Below, piece by piece: positions 42,451 through 54,802 of a stretch of 64,000 nt of DNA. The stretch comes from Posidonia oceanica (taxonomy: Eukaryota; Streptophyta; Magnoliopsida; Alismatales; Posidoniaceae): contig JAZBRS010000049.1 in the NCBI GenBank assembly GCA_037176725.1, forward strand, positions 37,750,001-37,814,000, given 5' to 3'. The position numbers and the translations under genes are program-made. Numbering within the stretch: the stretch's first letter is position 1; each line of letters opens with the position of its first letter. The notes under the pieces were generated by a model that worked only from the letters and a program-made list of their open reading frames with translations, was not told the origin of the DNA and searched no databases.

Positions 42451-43916
42451 TATAATGGAAATGTGGGGGTATAAGCTATTGTGTATTGCTTAGAAGCTTA
42501 GAAGATGGTCCAAGAAGATTTCTCATGATTATATCTGAACGTTTTGGTCAAAGCATGTGCATATTCATCGACACAATGAGAGTAAGTTTGAAAACAATTT
42601 CATCAAAACGAAGGAATAATATTCTTCTCTTTATGATTAAAACTTACAGAAATTCTATTCTAAACAAACTATCGTACTTTATGAAGATAATTTGCATTAT
42701 TTGAAATTCTATTCTAAATGAACTAAAATATTAATTCTAGGAGGCATTAGATACACTCATAGTCAACACTCTCATCACTATACTTATACTTCACTTATTT
42801 TGTTGCTTCATTCACAGGAAATACAAGTTTCCTATATCCATCGGAATCGATGGGTTAATGGCAATCTCAAATGGAAAGAGTAAGGCTTCAATTTACAATT
42901 GAGGATATCAAGCAAAATAAGGTACCTTCTTCTCAAAGGTTCTTATTGCATTAATATATGGAAGACCATATTTTAGAAGGATGAAGAAAGAGAGAGTTTC
43001 CAATGAGAAATTGAGAAAAAGATGGAGACGATATAAAAAGATTAGAGAAGATCTTCTCGACTATATTGTTTGTCATCTATCTATTTAGATAGTACAAAAG
43101 TTAATGATCTCGCCCTCAATCAACGCGACATTGTACCTTCAAACTGATCCAATTCCGTAGGCTACAGTCAGGCTGGCTTGAATCGGTCAAACAGGTCACC
43201 TCTGCTCGGTCCTAAGAACCACAGCATAAACAAACATCAGAAAACCTCGATCGTTGGGTGACCAAAGGCACTCTGATGCTTAAGTCAGAATCCAATCTGT
43301 ACAAGAGGGTAGAACAGGTTTAGAGGGTGTGTGAAAGATCACCTTTTCACCGTAATGAATGCGGTATTTATAGCTTACTTAGGGGTAGGTGAAGTACTAT
43401 TTGCCTTGGCTAACAGGGTTTTGCCACGTATATGGGTAGTTGGGGATTCAGTGAATGTATGTCACCTCGATTGTTCGATGGATTGCCTGACCTGCAGGTT
43501 GGGACCAGCAGCTGGTGGTTTCTTTTTACTAGACCAAGCTTGAATTGGGTCTAGGGCTGGTCCCCATATCAGGAGTCTTCTACTTCGATTGCCGAGCGAT
43601 AGGTCGGCTGCCAAAGTAGAAGAAAGAGTGACCAAAAACGCCATTTTCTACCGAAGGTGGTAGGTGCCTTGTGACCCTTGCCCTTGCATTTCTCATGCAT
43701 GTCTGACCATGAAAAGTCATGCAATGGTGGTTACGCGTGCCATTAGTGAACGTGTTGTGCCTTTTCGATCTTCGAGACAATTACGACGCTTGTTCCACTT
43801 TCGAGAGGTCTTTATAAGGCATGACAATATAGGTGAGCTATTTGCCTCATTTCCAACTGCGAGTGAAAGCCTTTGAGTGAGAGTTCTAAGTAGTTCAAGC
43901 AACTTTGAAAATTGAG
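42451..43916. other. Unassigned AT-rich interval upstream of a broken ORF
   Basis: No convincing gene. A minus-strand TATA-like ctataaatacc lies at 43368-43380. A plus-strand tctttataagg at about 43809-43819 lies 100 bp before the ATG of the next feature and could be its promoter. A hairpin, cttctactt/aagtagaag, spans 43577-43622, and another, gggaccagc/gctggtccc, spans 43501-43563. None is assigned to a known element. Confidence 0.5.
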
Positions 43917-46795
43917 ATGGCTAAGAGGGGTGTCAACGTTCAGAAAGGTCGGGCAGTCTTGATGCTGTAGACACCCCAATTTGACACTTGGTGGCAGATC
44001 AAACTTGGAGGAACGAAAGCGGAAGCGGCGGATTCAACCTTTCCACCCAAACTGACCCAAAACCAAATCCTATTCCAAACCCTACCCAAAACCAACCCAA
44101 AACCATCCAGTTCCCATTTCACATCTTAACCTAAGCCTTCAACCAACACAAGCCCATTAGCAGCCCAGCCTACTGAGTTGCACGTTGAGGCGCCGCATGC
44201 AAAGGCAACTGGACTCTATCACCAAGATTAGTGGCGACTAATTTTGACGTCACGTGTAGCGACGACTGGACTGTAACTCAGGCCACTGCCCAAGCCCTTC
44301 CCGCGCGGCCGCTGCCGGTCGTCGCCGACCTCCATCACCCTGCCACCCGTCCCCTCGGCCACTTACTCCTCACCACCGCCACCCACTATGCACCAACCGC
44401 CAGTAACTCCCTGGAAGCACGTCTGCTCCTCGCCGGCGTCCTTCCCGCACTCACCGCCCTCACTGCCACAGCTGCCTGCAACCCTACCACCGACGACCTT
44501 CAATGTCCTCGACCTGCACCCACTTACTTCCTCGACTGCCAAGCCCCCTCACACCACTCACTGCCCTTCCTCTGCCACGATTGGCTGTTGCCAAAGCCAT
44601 TAGGTGTGGAGGAACCCATTCGAGACCAACCCCGGACATTTTGCACACAGCCGACTAGAATTTTCCTTCTCCTCCCTCGCCGCTCGGACCAAAGCACGTA
44701 GAGGCAATCCAGAAACCTTCCTACACATCCCAGCATCCTTCCAAGCCTTTCAAGCTTCACTTTCGCATCGCGGACCGCCGCGCAACCGAGCCCGCCCTTC
44801 CTCCTTGTCCGCCGTCGGCCAACATTGCCAGAAGCCGTCCCGTGGCGCCAAACTCCTCCAAACTCCATACACACCTTCTCTTGGTTGCCACGAACGCAGC
44901 CCGATCAACCTGAGTGCCCGCCGCTGCCTCTGCTGCCGCCGCGACCTCCACGTCCACGTGCTCCGGCGAGCTAGGTCGGGGAGCACATCCGTGCATCCCC
45001 GTAGGTGAGCGATCCCTCCACTGACTTCGTATCATGCCGCTCTTGCTTTTCAGCTATTTACATGCATTTTACCATAGCTTAGCTAGTCCTTGTTGGCCTT
45101 CTTCTCTAGCACCGGAGGATAGCCAGGTTAGGCGCCGCAGTAAACGGTGACTGACCTACACCTCCGTCTGCCGGATGGCCAGACTTTGGGCCACCGCTCC
45201 GGCCGACCCAGAGCTCCATTTTATTTTATTTTTGTATGTCTGTGATTGTGAATGTTTGCTCTTTAAGATTGCATGCTTAGATCATAGTTTTGCATAGCCA
45301 TGGGTTCCAGATTTGGTCTCAAAGTTGACTATTTGGAAACCTTGAGTTGCAGTGCTAGCGCCGCTAACACCGGCGACTCACCTACAACTCTTGGCCGTTC
45401 CTCCGGCCAACCTTTGGACCGTCGAATCTTGTGACCTAGGCGTCCATTTTGCAGTTTGCTTGCATACTTGTGTTCCGGATCATGCCATCTACATTTCCAT
45501 GCATTTTGTTTGTCATTTCACAACATCTAGCTAGCTTGTTTTCGGCCATGAAGGTCGCTGTCTGGAAGCACTGTGCACGCCTCTGTCGCCAGCTTCCTGT
45601 AGATGTGGATTTGGGGGTGTTTATGAAGATGACTGTGCTTCCACGTACGTTGTCAACTTTGTTATGATCGCCACTCGTCAATGGGCGAACAAGGTGCCTG
45701 GGGAGATGATGATGATGATGTGGGTAGTCGGCTCACTGGATCGACGGAAGGGTGTCGTCCAACGGCGACCTCGTTATACGTGAGCGTATTCCTTTCCTTC
45801 ATAACAAATAAAAATAATAGATCTGGGTAAGTCTGAGTGTAGTAAATGATAATAGAAAAAAATAGAGAATAATATAAACAAATGAATCTAATACTAACCG
45901 GGTGTTGTTCACCGCATGCATATGCTATGGGTCTTATGTTAAGGAATGTAATAATGAAATAAAAAAGAGTGGAAGAAGATACTCCCTTCACCCTCGTGCT
46001 GTATGCAGTGGAGTAAGGAAGTGGAGGCACGGTTGGAGCTCTGGCTATGCTCGAGATCTCGGGGATCTAAGGTGGGATGTAGTGATCTCTGAGATCTAGG
46101 GTTTCTAAATTTGAGAGTGGAGGCTAAGACTCTCTCAAAACCTAGGGATGTTGCTCTCTCTTTCTCTTGATCACTCTTTTAGATATGAATTCCAAACCCT
46201 AAAAAGTCTCCTTAAACCCTAAAAATGCCTCCTCTTGAGTACTGACTCACGGGGTCTATTTACAGGCTTATGGGACACAGGTGGCTCATATCTAGGAAGG
46301 TTCTAGAAGCTTCTAGAAGATGGCTGATACTTATGGCTAGTCGCCCCATAGGCAGGCAACTGGCACAAATATCGATCTCCCGAAAATGTCGTGGAAAAGC
46401 CGTGGAAATTTCGCAAGACCAGGTCAAACGGAGTCCACGTTAGCTAGTCGCCTGCTAAGTAGGCGCCTGGCTATTGCACTATTCCAGGCCAAATCTGGAT
46501 ATGCTTCTATTTCTAAGGAAGTAAATCCTAGATATGCTACTAATTTTTAGGAGATAAATCTTAGATTTAGAAAACGTGTTAAAAAATCTAGATTTAATTT
46601 GGAAGCCACCTAGGATTTTCTAGATTATTCCTTAATTAATGATATGATATTTGTGTTATATCATAATTTAAATGTTAGAAAATCATATAAATATCGATAA
46701 TTTATGGGAAAAATGTTATAATAATTTATAAAGCCCCCGTATGTTATATTAATGTCCAGGATATTGATTATTAAGCTAGAGAGAGTGAAATGATG

Positions 46796-48055
46796 CTAGT
46801 TGTAGATACCCCGTTTTGGCACTCCCTTCATGTTAGTGTAGTCTGTTGCATTAGGCCACCTCTAGAAGCTCTTTGCCCAGCTCAAGTACTCTCATGTAAC
46901 CTATTGACACTTGTCCCTGTGATCGAGAGGCCAAAATTGGCAAGTTTGCATTTGAGTGTGTTGGACGCTGGATATTCTAGCGTCCAATGTTGGATGCTGT
47001 GCTTCATAGCGTCCAATAACCTGGTTTTCTGTTTCCCCAAAGTTGCCATATTTGGATGAAATCAAATTTCGTGCTTTGCCTCCACTAAGGGTCCTTTGAC
47101 CAGTCAAGGCCTTAATTGACTTTAATGGTCATTAATCAGCCACTTATTGAGGAATATTCTTTGATCCTGGTATCTTTGCCTCGGAGGGTCGTTGGACGCT
47201 GATAGTTTCAGCGTCCAACGTTGGACGCTGTAACGGTCAGCGTCTAACACTTCTAAGATAGGAAAGTTGCTGACTTGGCCTTTGTGTTCTTATTTGTTCC
47301 ATCCCTGCTTCTATAAAAGTAGGGGTACCCCCACTAGGATCTGGGATGAAAATGGGAGAGATCTGGGAGGGATTTAGAAGTGATTTTCAAGAGAGAAACA
47401 GAATTTTGAGAAGAATTAGTGAGAGCAAGTAGAAAGTGTTTTGAGCTAGAATTTCGAGAGAAGCTATGTGGAGAAAGAGTTTTTAAGAGAGCTTGAGTCC
47501 TCCTTTGTCATCAGTGACATCACATCGACACCACTTGCATTCCGTGCATAGACAAAAGGGGGCTTTCTTTAGTTTTCCTTTTCTTTTCATATCATATGTT
47601 TGAGTTCATAATTTAGCAAAGCATTTCATTTCATATATTGTTGTAGCTAGGCATAGTCATACTTAGTTGCAACCGGGGGGGATAAAAGCCCTCGGGTAAG
47701 TATTCCTCCTTTCATTTTATGTTAATTTTCAATTTCTTTTGAATCATATACTACATTTTGTTAATCCGTATCTTTAAAATCTGTTTTGCAAGGAAAAGAA
47801 GAAGAAGAAGAAGAAACTCACCAAACACGGGCACCCTTGGGCAACGCAGGCGTTGTCCCAAAGTAGTAGAACCCACAACCATATCACATCTCCCCAAGGC
47901 GTCTCGAGGGCCAACGAAAGCGAACCGAGAGTGGCGATCACACCAATTCTGTTACCTGTGGAGTGGCGGAGTTGGATATAAAAAAGGGGCAACGAGGAAG
48001 CACCAAATAGACACAACAAGCTTCTCCTAACCAAAAACCCCATATCCACACTAGT
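46796..48055 (+). mobile_element. Solo LTR F (1250 bp), target duplication ctagt
   Basis: Starts TGTAGATACCCCG at 46801, ends CCATATCCACA at 48050, and is flanked by ctagt at 46796-46800 and 48051-48055. Comparison with the uninterrupted LTR at 54803-56437 gives the empty site directly. It contains two ttggacgc/gcgtcca modules (46965-47030 and 47190-47255, about 230 bp apart), a TATA box tctataaaagtagg at about 47310-47324, and a donor-like gggtaagtatt at 47693-47703. No PBS or internal sequence remains. Confidence 0.95.
47310..47324 (+). promoter_or_regulatory. TATA box of solo LTR F
   Basis: The text cttctataaaagtagg sits 510 bp into the LTR, where U3 promoter elements are expected. Purine-rich leader sequence (gggatgaaaatgggagagatctggg) follows. 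It is a canonical TATAAAAG box, so transcription could start about 30 bp downstream. Confidence 0.6.
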
Positions 48056-48489
48056 TGCCTATCTGCCTGCCCCCTTCACAGTCCAGTCGCCCCTCTGAAT
48101 GGCACCTAGCTGTGTCGCCGCTTTGGGAGGCAACTAGCTAGTCTTTTCACATTTTTAACCCTATTTTTTAATTTGATCCAGAGAAACATGATAAAAGCCC
48201 GAAAACTTCAAAGATCTCATGAAATCATAAAAACATCTTCTTTAACTCAAATCTGCTACGGATTTGAGTGGAATAAAGAGTGCTCAAGGTACTCAAACTT
48301 GCCACTAGTTTGGACGAGTCAGCTCTGCCACAGCTAACAACCTTGAGCTAAGTAAAATCAAGTATTGTCTTTAAGCAAATCATGAAAACTCCAGAAAATA
48401 TGTTATTAAGCCTTAGTTACGTGATATGGGGCGCCTCAAGGTACCTATCCTCTATGAACTCTCAAAAATGCGAAAATGGGATATCTACA

Positions 48490-48506
48490 GATGCCCCTCC
48501 TTGGAG
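48490..48506 (-). other. Polypurine tract of element G
   Basis: Read on the minus strand it is ctccaaggaggggcatc, abutting the LTR start TGTAGATATCCC. The core gaggggcatc is shared with the PPTs of element 2 and of the LTR C element, which ties the gag-only element to the same broad group. Confidence 0.8.
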
Positions 48507-50900
48507 TTGATCTTGGAACAAGATCGGATCCAAGGTAAGAACGATGTCCCATTGAGCATTTCCTGAAAAGGGGAGCTCCATCTCAAACAATCCGCCACTA
48601 GGGATGAAGAAAGATAAAAAGAAGGGGTGAACTAACTCGGTGTCGGGAGATTGCCGCATAGCCAAGTGGTTCAATTAATTCCCGTCATATTGAAGACTCA
48701 GGCATGGAGGGATTAAGTCCATTTCGGAGCTATGTGTCGCAGCCGATGTAATGACCAGGTCGACCATGTAGAGATATACTTCAAGGGGGCAGAAGCTAAG
48801 GAGGAGATCATGGAGCGTTACCCTTGCACGATAAAAAAGAAGTGCTCTTGTGGCATCATGTTTGAGATTTTACTCGGATTGGAATTGATAGAAAGGATAG
48901 GTAGGAACTAGGTTGGCTCTAGGAGAATCACATGTCCTAAGGGTTTCTAACACTCTTGAAGGTCATTTGGCTCCGTCCATGCTCCACTTCCAATGATATG
49001 AGAAAATGCATGGATGCATGATTCAAGCAAACAAGGTCAACATGCAATGCAATGAATGGTTCATATGCTAGGTTAGGCCGGCGGGGTACGGTTGGTCCCG
49101 AACCATATGGACATATGCAAAATGAATGAATGCAATTTGTTGTGGTCAAGTGTTTTCCATCCTTGAGTGTGACCAGTACTCTCGAGAAAGGACTATCGTC
49201 CCACAACTCGATTTGGCAAATAAAGGAGTTCTATGATTAAAGAACCGGGTGAGGGAGTGAACCCTTTCTTTGCCAAACCGGGGTTTGCCTTTTAGTCAAA
49301 GTGGGTGTGCCTTTGCACACTATATGAGCCCCTTAGGCGTGAGCTCATTCTTTATGTTGTAAGCTTTATACCTGCACACTTAACAAAAGATGTTAGTAAT
49401 TACAGGTGAACCTTTCCCAGTTCCTAGGACGATTGACTAAGTTATACTTGTATAGGAGATAAAGTAATCCCTTAATCAACATGCTTGAGAACTAGGTGGA
49501 GGGAATTAGTCTTGGCCTCAGCAGAGAGATGGAAAATCGGAGCCCAGTAGACGCCGATTGTGAGTCATCTGTAGATGCTCTAAAGATTATTGCATAAGCA
49601 ATGTCTTTGTCAAGAAAACGCACCCAAGCCGTGAGACACGCTTGAGTAGGACGTTATCTCCAAATCCGAGGTGAATTGATTTTTGCATCACCGACCAGAC
49701 TAATTCCAGTTTTCCTACTTACTAAGTTTTCACTTGTATGTAGAGTGGATGGTACTTTTCTTCAGGGGTTTTCTTGGATTTTCTTTTCTTTTTTTTGAAT
49801 TTTGGGATTTTTGATTTTTTTTTTTGGTGTTTTTGGATTTTTTGATTTTTTTTGGTATTTTGGGATTTTCTGATTTTTTGGTATTTTGGGATTTTCTAAT
49901 TTTTTTGTTTTGGTATTTTGGGATTGATGAGTGCAGTCACAACCTCCTACTTACAGATTTTGCAGAATTGCCTTGCATTATCTAGGGTGAGAGAACTTTC
50001 CCTTCTAACATGCTTGGTCTTTTAAGAACTTGGGACCTCATACTAGCCTTAGTTCGATTGTTATCTCCTTCATTTACTCAGTCCTTGGACTTCTAGGATT
50101 TCCTGTCACTTCCTTGTGAGTGAGGTAAGTGGAGGAGGTTTGGAGTACAGTAAGCTCTCGGCATCAGTTCGGGCTTGAGTTCTGCTTGCCAGGTTTGGTC
50201 CTAATGCGCCTTTTAATTTTCTAAGGTTTTCTTTTTTCTTGATTTATGGACAGCTTTCTTTGTTGCCTTCTTTTCACTCTTTGGACAGCTCTTCGCCGAC
50301 CTCTTTTATTGTCTTCTTTTTTTTCTTTTCTTGTTTTCTCACTTGGACAGCTTCTTTGCTGCCTTCTTTCCTCTCTTATTTGAACAGCTTCTTTGCTGCC
50401 TTCTTTTCTGGGCGCTTTATTTGGCAAACGGCTCATACCATTAGCCTTTGCTCCGAGCCAGCCTTTTCCTTACCTCCCTGTGCAAGTGTATGTGCAGACA
50501 GGACAAGGTTGAGGTTACCCTAGTTGTTCAGCTTCTTTTCTGCTTGGGATACAACTTTCTTTCCTTAGCTAGGGTTCAGTCTTTGGTTCTTTCTAGATTT
50601 TGGCATGCTAACTAAGGATGTACTGTGTGTAACTTCCACGGATCTAAATATGCCTTTAGGTTGTCACAACTGGTAGTTGGACCTTCCCTGGGTGTCACGG
50701 TCTCTGCTTAGGAACCTTAGCTAATATGTTGGCAATTCTGCTTAATGCTCTAAGTTGCTGGGTATAGTCCACACTCATCAATCATTTTTATTATTTATTT
50801 TATTACTTATAATCTAACTTAACATTAGAGACAAACAAAGATAAATAAAGGAAAACAGAGTACTGAAAGTTTTATTTACAAGTTTAAACTGACTTAACCA
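48507..50900 (-). other. Non-coding 3' internal region of element G
   Basis: No pol domain or other supported ORF. It contains two low-complexity arrays: four units of about 30 bp with ttttggtattttgggattttctg (49790-49925), and units with ggacagcttctttgctgccttctttt (50249-50415, four copies). On the minus strand the second gives Arg/Lys-rich spurious frames. The length suggests pol was deleted or never present. Confidence 0.7.
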
Positions 50901-50906
50901 CAGTCC

Positions 50907-53315
50907 CTAGTCGGGTTCAGTGGAATTTCGCACCTCCCTCCCCAGATGAGGAGGCTTACCTGAGGGGTGACCGTGGAGGCCTGCCCCTCGCGTGGAGTAG
51001 TCAGGTGCTTGTGGTAGTTGTGGCGCATTTTCTCGTCTTTCTTTTGGTTTGCACCCAGTCCATGCTCTCAGAGGGTCAGAGTCGGACTCGTCACGACCCG
51101 TTCCAGGCAGTGTTCCCCTGGTGGCTTTGTCTTGGAGTGAGGCTATCAGATTTCCTCCTCCTTTTGAAGTGTGATTACTGATGGATTCTGCAATAATCTC
51201 TCCTTCACAACCGTAGTGCTCATGACTGCCCCTAGTGTACCTACTTGTAGGATCAGGTGGCTTGGGAGGAGGACTAATTACTGCTTGGGCTGCTTGAAGA
51301 GGCGAGTTGAGTATAGCTTCCATGTCGTACCAATCTGAGTTAGCATACTCGTCATAGATGGGCAACCGGCCCTCTTGGATCATGTCCTGGAATGTCTGAG
51401 AGTCCAGAGTAGGTGTTGAGGGTGCTTTAAGATCAAGGTCCTCTTTGCTTGATGGGCTCTCTTCTGGATCTGCTTGTATGCATTGGATGGTTGCAAACTC
51501 AGATCGAGCAGCTGATAAGATGATCTCTGCATCTGCGTGAGCCACTCGATGGTTGAACAAGGACTCTTGATGTATCTGCATCACTTGTTGTCCATCTTGA
51601 ACTGCCTTTAGTCTGGCTTTAAGCTCAGACCACGTGATCTTACCCTTGTCATTTAGATTATGTATTTTATCTTTGATAGTGAAGCATTCTTCAAGGGTAT
51701 GCCCATTGTTTTGATGATAAGGGCAGTGCTTGGACATGTCAGCATTAGGAGGATTTGGCCTAGGCTCAGGGAGCTGCAGATCTCCACGTTCAACCAACAT
51801 CCTGAATGTATCAAGGATTGATTCAGGAAGCGGCGGATAATTTTGCCTTTGAGGGCCTTTGTAGTTTCGTGGTGGAGGGACGTTGTGGTTGCTCCTCTGC
51901 CCTTGCTGTTGTCCCTGGTATCCATTGTTTGTCCATCCTTGCTGGGCATGTACCAGGTAATCAAGTGGCTGTTGTTGTTGGTGCTGTACTGGCCGCACTA
52001 ACTGTCCCTGGTATTACGCTGGTTGATACTGGGTCAATTGCCCTTGGGCCAGAAATGAGTGCTCAGACTGGTATTGGGGATTTCTTAGCCCCTTCTACCT
52101 TTGCTAAATTGAAACCTGTGCCATGTCACCAGTGATCCCTTCAAGTGTATAGCCAGTGCTCTTCTTCTTGCCCCTGAGCTCTAAGAATGGTAACTCTTCT
52201 TTGTGACGGAGGACTCTTACAGCACGCTCGTACTGCTTGGCTTTCAGGTATGTTTGGAGGTCACTAATCAGTAGCCCTATTCTGAGTGCTCCTGTAGTAT
52301 TTCGGGAAATGACCTCAACTGCTTGGCTTTCAAGGATGTAGCATTTGGACCTTGCAGCCATGTCTCTCCATCTACTTGCAAAAGCGGCAAACTCCTCATC
52401 AAGTTTCATCCTTTCAGCGAGGAGGTCGCTCATTGTGGGCTCGTACTGGATGCGATGGCCATATTGGAGTAGAAATTTTTCCTGAACTATCTTGAAGCTA
52501 CTGAGATCATATGCTGTGAGTGTGTTGAACCATCCCAGTGCTTCTCCCTCCAAGCTCTTGAAGAAGAGGTAGATAGTAAGCCCATTGTCATATTGATAGG
52601 GTAGAGCATCCATAGCGAATGTGGCTAGGTGGCCTCTCAGATCCTCTGTTCCACTGTATTTCCTCATTTTTGGTATTTTGAATACAAGTGGAAGAACAAA
52701 ATGAGGGAATTTGGATGTGTCAAACCCTATTAATGCTTTAGATGTAACCCCTGCCTCTATGAGTGCCTCAGAGATCATTCTTTTAAGGTCTGGCCCTGGC
52801 ACGGCCCATTACCCCTGGTTTAGGTGCCCATGTGTTTGGTGGAACGGTGGTGATAGAGGGTTGTATGGTGGAGAGAAGGGTAGGGATTGAGGTGGAGTGT
52901 AGTATGATTGTATGTTAGCAGGAGATTGTGGTGAGTGTGATGTTCCAGGATATCGTGGGAGGTAATTGGTTGTGTGTGATGTTCTGGGATATTGTGGGAG
53001 GTAGTTGGTTGTGTGTAATGACATGGTTTGATGTATAGAAGGATAGGTTGGCGTTGCGTGGTGTTGTGCGAATGGACTTTGGGTAGGGAAGTTTACCGTA
53101 GGGTTTGGTGGTATGGTGTATGTGTGAGTGGGCGTCGTTAATGGGTTTTGGTGAGGGTTTAGGAAAGAAGTTTGGTGGACGAATGGAATTTGTGGGCTCC
53201 TAAATGAGGGGCGGTGCCGTGCCAGGAGTTGGTAGATCTCATTAGTCACTTCTTCAGATAGATAAGAAGCGGTCGATGTAGACGGCACTACATGGGAGGT
53301 TACCCCGGGAAGCAT
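50907..53315 (-). pseudogene. gag: Gag of element G, one frame with several stops
   Basis: One frame of about 800 codons from the ATG at 53313-53315. A further possible upstream start, MTSASTSTS near 53497, is in another frame. Order: a Pro/Thr/Ser-rich N-terminus with a tandem TTNYLPQYPRTSH-type repeat (52930-53035); a TAA at 52809-52811; the gag core with LYLFFKSLEGEALGWFNTL-like text and ERMKLDEEFAAFASRWRDMAA; stops near 52104 and in the Gln-rich stretch to 51999; then a knuckle CPYHQNNGHTLEEC (C-x2-H-x4-H-x4-C) and an acidic tail with YDEYANSDWYDMEA. No protease follows. Confidence 0.88.
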
Positions 53316-53519
53316 GCATTCAAGCGGGATACTCCATGATTGGGAGTGGCATATTTCTCTCTCTCTTTCGACTTCTTATGAAAAGTTGGGAGTTTCCAGC
53401 TCTTCTGCCTGTGAAATCGAAGTTCTGAACAAGAATTCATTCTGGCCTATTCTTGTTTGTGCCATGGAAGTAGAGGTTGAGGCAGATGTCATATTGATGC
53501 GCTCTTGATTTTGTCGGTA

Positions 53520-54802
53520 GGCCTCCATTGCAAAATAGTTACAAGAGTCTGAAAAATGAAATTACAGACTCTATTAACACTACTTAATACATACTCGATT
53601 AAATGAAAGTAAAACAAAACAATAAACAGTTGTTGTTCTGGTGTTTCTGCAACCTGTTAATGGTGACAGTTAAATTCCTACAAGCAAGGCACACTGGAAC
53701 GTTCTTTCCTGCAGTCGCTTGTCAGTCTGTCCCTGTTCTTCCAGCAACCAAGGTCTGTTCTGGGCAGACCATGCAACAATCAAGAAAAAAGAATGCAAGT
53801 TTCAGACAGATCGCAGTTTTTTACTCGTTCAGGTGATTAATTAATCAGTTAGTTAAACCTGCATGTTCACAATGAATGGGATTTTGGCTTATGGGTACCA
53901 CTCTTTGACCTTCTTTAGGGTCCACCAAGAGAGCCTAGGCGGCGGGTTTGTCTCTCTAAAGAGGGGCCCACCACCTAGGATTCTGTTCTTAAGATCGGCT
54001 CTTAGCAAACCATAAAGTGATAAATAAACAAGGAATATTAAATTATCAAGTATCTACCAAGATTTTTTTTTTTTTTTTGACTCAAGGAGGAGGAGGAGGA
54101 GTCAAAAATAATACCTTAGGACACCATGAGTTCTTAATCTAAATATCCCAATCAAACAGAGTATGGGTGAGCGACTTGCACTGACTCGATTCGCTCTATT
54201 TGATTGTTTTAGTTAGAGAAAGATTCCCTCAAGGAACTTTAACTCTAATATCAAAGAAATAATTTCCACCTATAGGGTGGACACATACAAACCTAGAATC
54301 CGAATAAAAAACAAAAAATTACAGTGGACAGGATTTAATCATATTTTAAAGCTACTGCAGATCTAAAAAAAACAACACAGGATACTGAAAAAAATGATCT
54401 GCACTGAAATAACGGCTAGTCGCCTGTAATGGGTGCGCCTGGACTAGTTGCCGTAGTGGACTACGACGTGCTCAGGCGCCTTATCACTAAGCGGCTGGAA
54501 ACCGGAGTTTTCTGTTTTCAGAACAGTAGTAACCCGACCCTCTACAACTATAGACAGGAGGTTGTCGTTGCCTCAGAGTGCTAACGAGACCTCTTGCCTT
54601 AAGCCAAGATGGTTGGGTTAAAAAATCTGTTCTAATATCAGAAAACACGACGGGGTTTAGGAGTCGTGAAAAACCTAAGTGCACAGCCTCCTAAACTGAA
54701 AGAAAAACAACTACATCTAAACAAGTAAATGAATGAAGGAAAGAAAAACTCACGTAGCACAAAGGATTGGCTAAAGTCGGTCCCACCATGATCGTCACTT
54801 TT
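53520..54802 (-). other. Leader of element G
   Basis: No supported ORF. A pure T run is at about 54065-54079, next to a ggaggagga repeat. At 54418-54485 lies a module with ctagtcgcctg and ggcgcc words, like those in its LTRs. The base after the LTR is not a plain PBS; the first TGG on the minus strand is tggtgggaccgac, 13 bases inside the LTR end (about 54777-54789), a weak primer-site candidate. Confidence 0.55.

Larger units (their letters stand above)
45598..48489 (-). repeat. 3' LTR of element G, split by solo LTR F
   Basis: Homologous to 54803-56437 from tgtagatgtggattt at the left end to ggatatctaca at the right end. Without the solo LTR and its duplicated ctagt it is 1637 bp, against 1635 bp for the other copy. 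The TATA-like motif of the 5' LTR (gcctataaataga) is changed here to gcctgtaaataga near 46253-46267. Confidence 0.92.

Noticed and set aside
44231..45035. GC-rich ORFs in solo LTR D
   Set aside because: Open in several frames on both strands, no domain, and inside an LTR defined by terminal motifs and a target duplication.
54777..54802. Standard primer binding site for element G
   Set aside because: The sequence next to the LTR is aaagtgacgatca, and a TGG appears only 13 bases in. It does not match the TGGCGACTC sites here, so it is left as a weak candidate.
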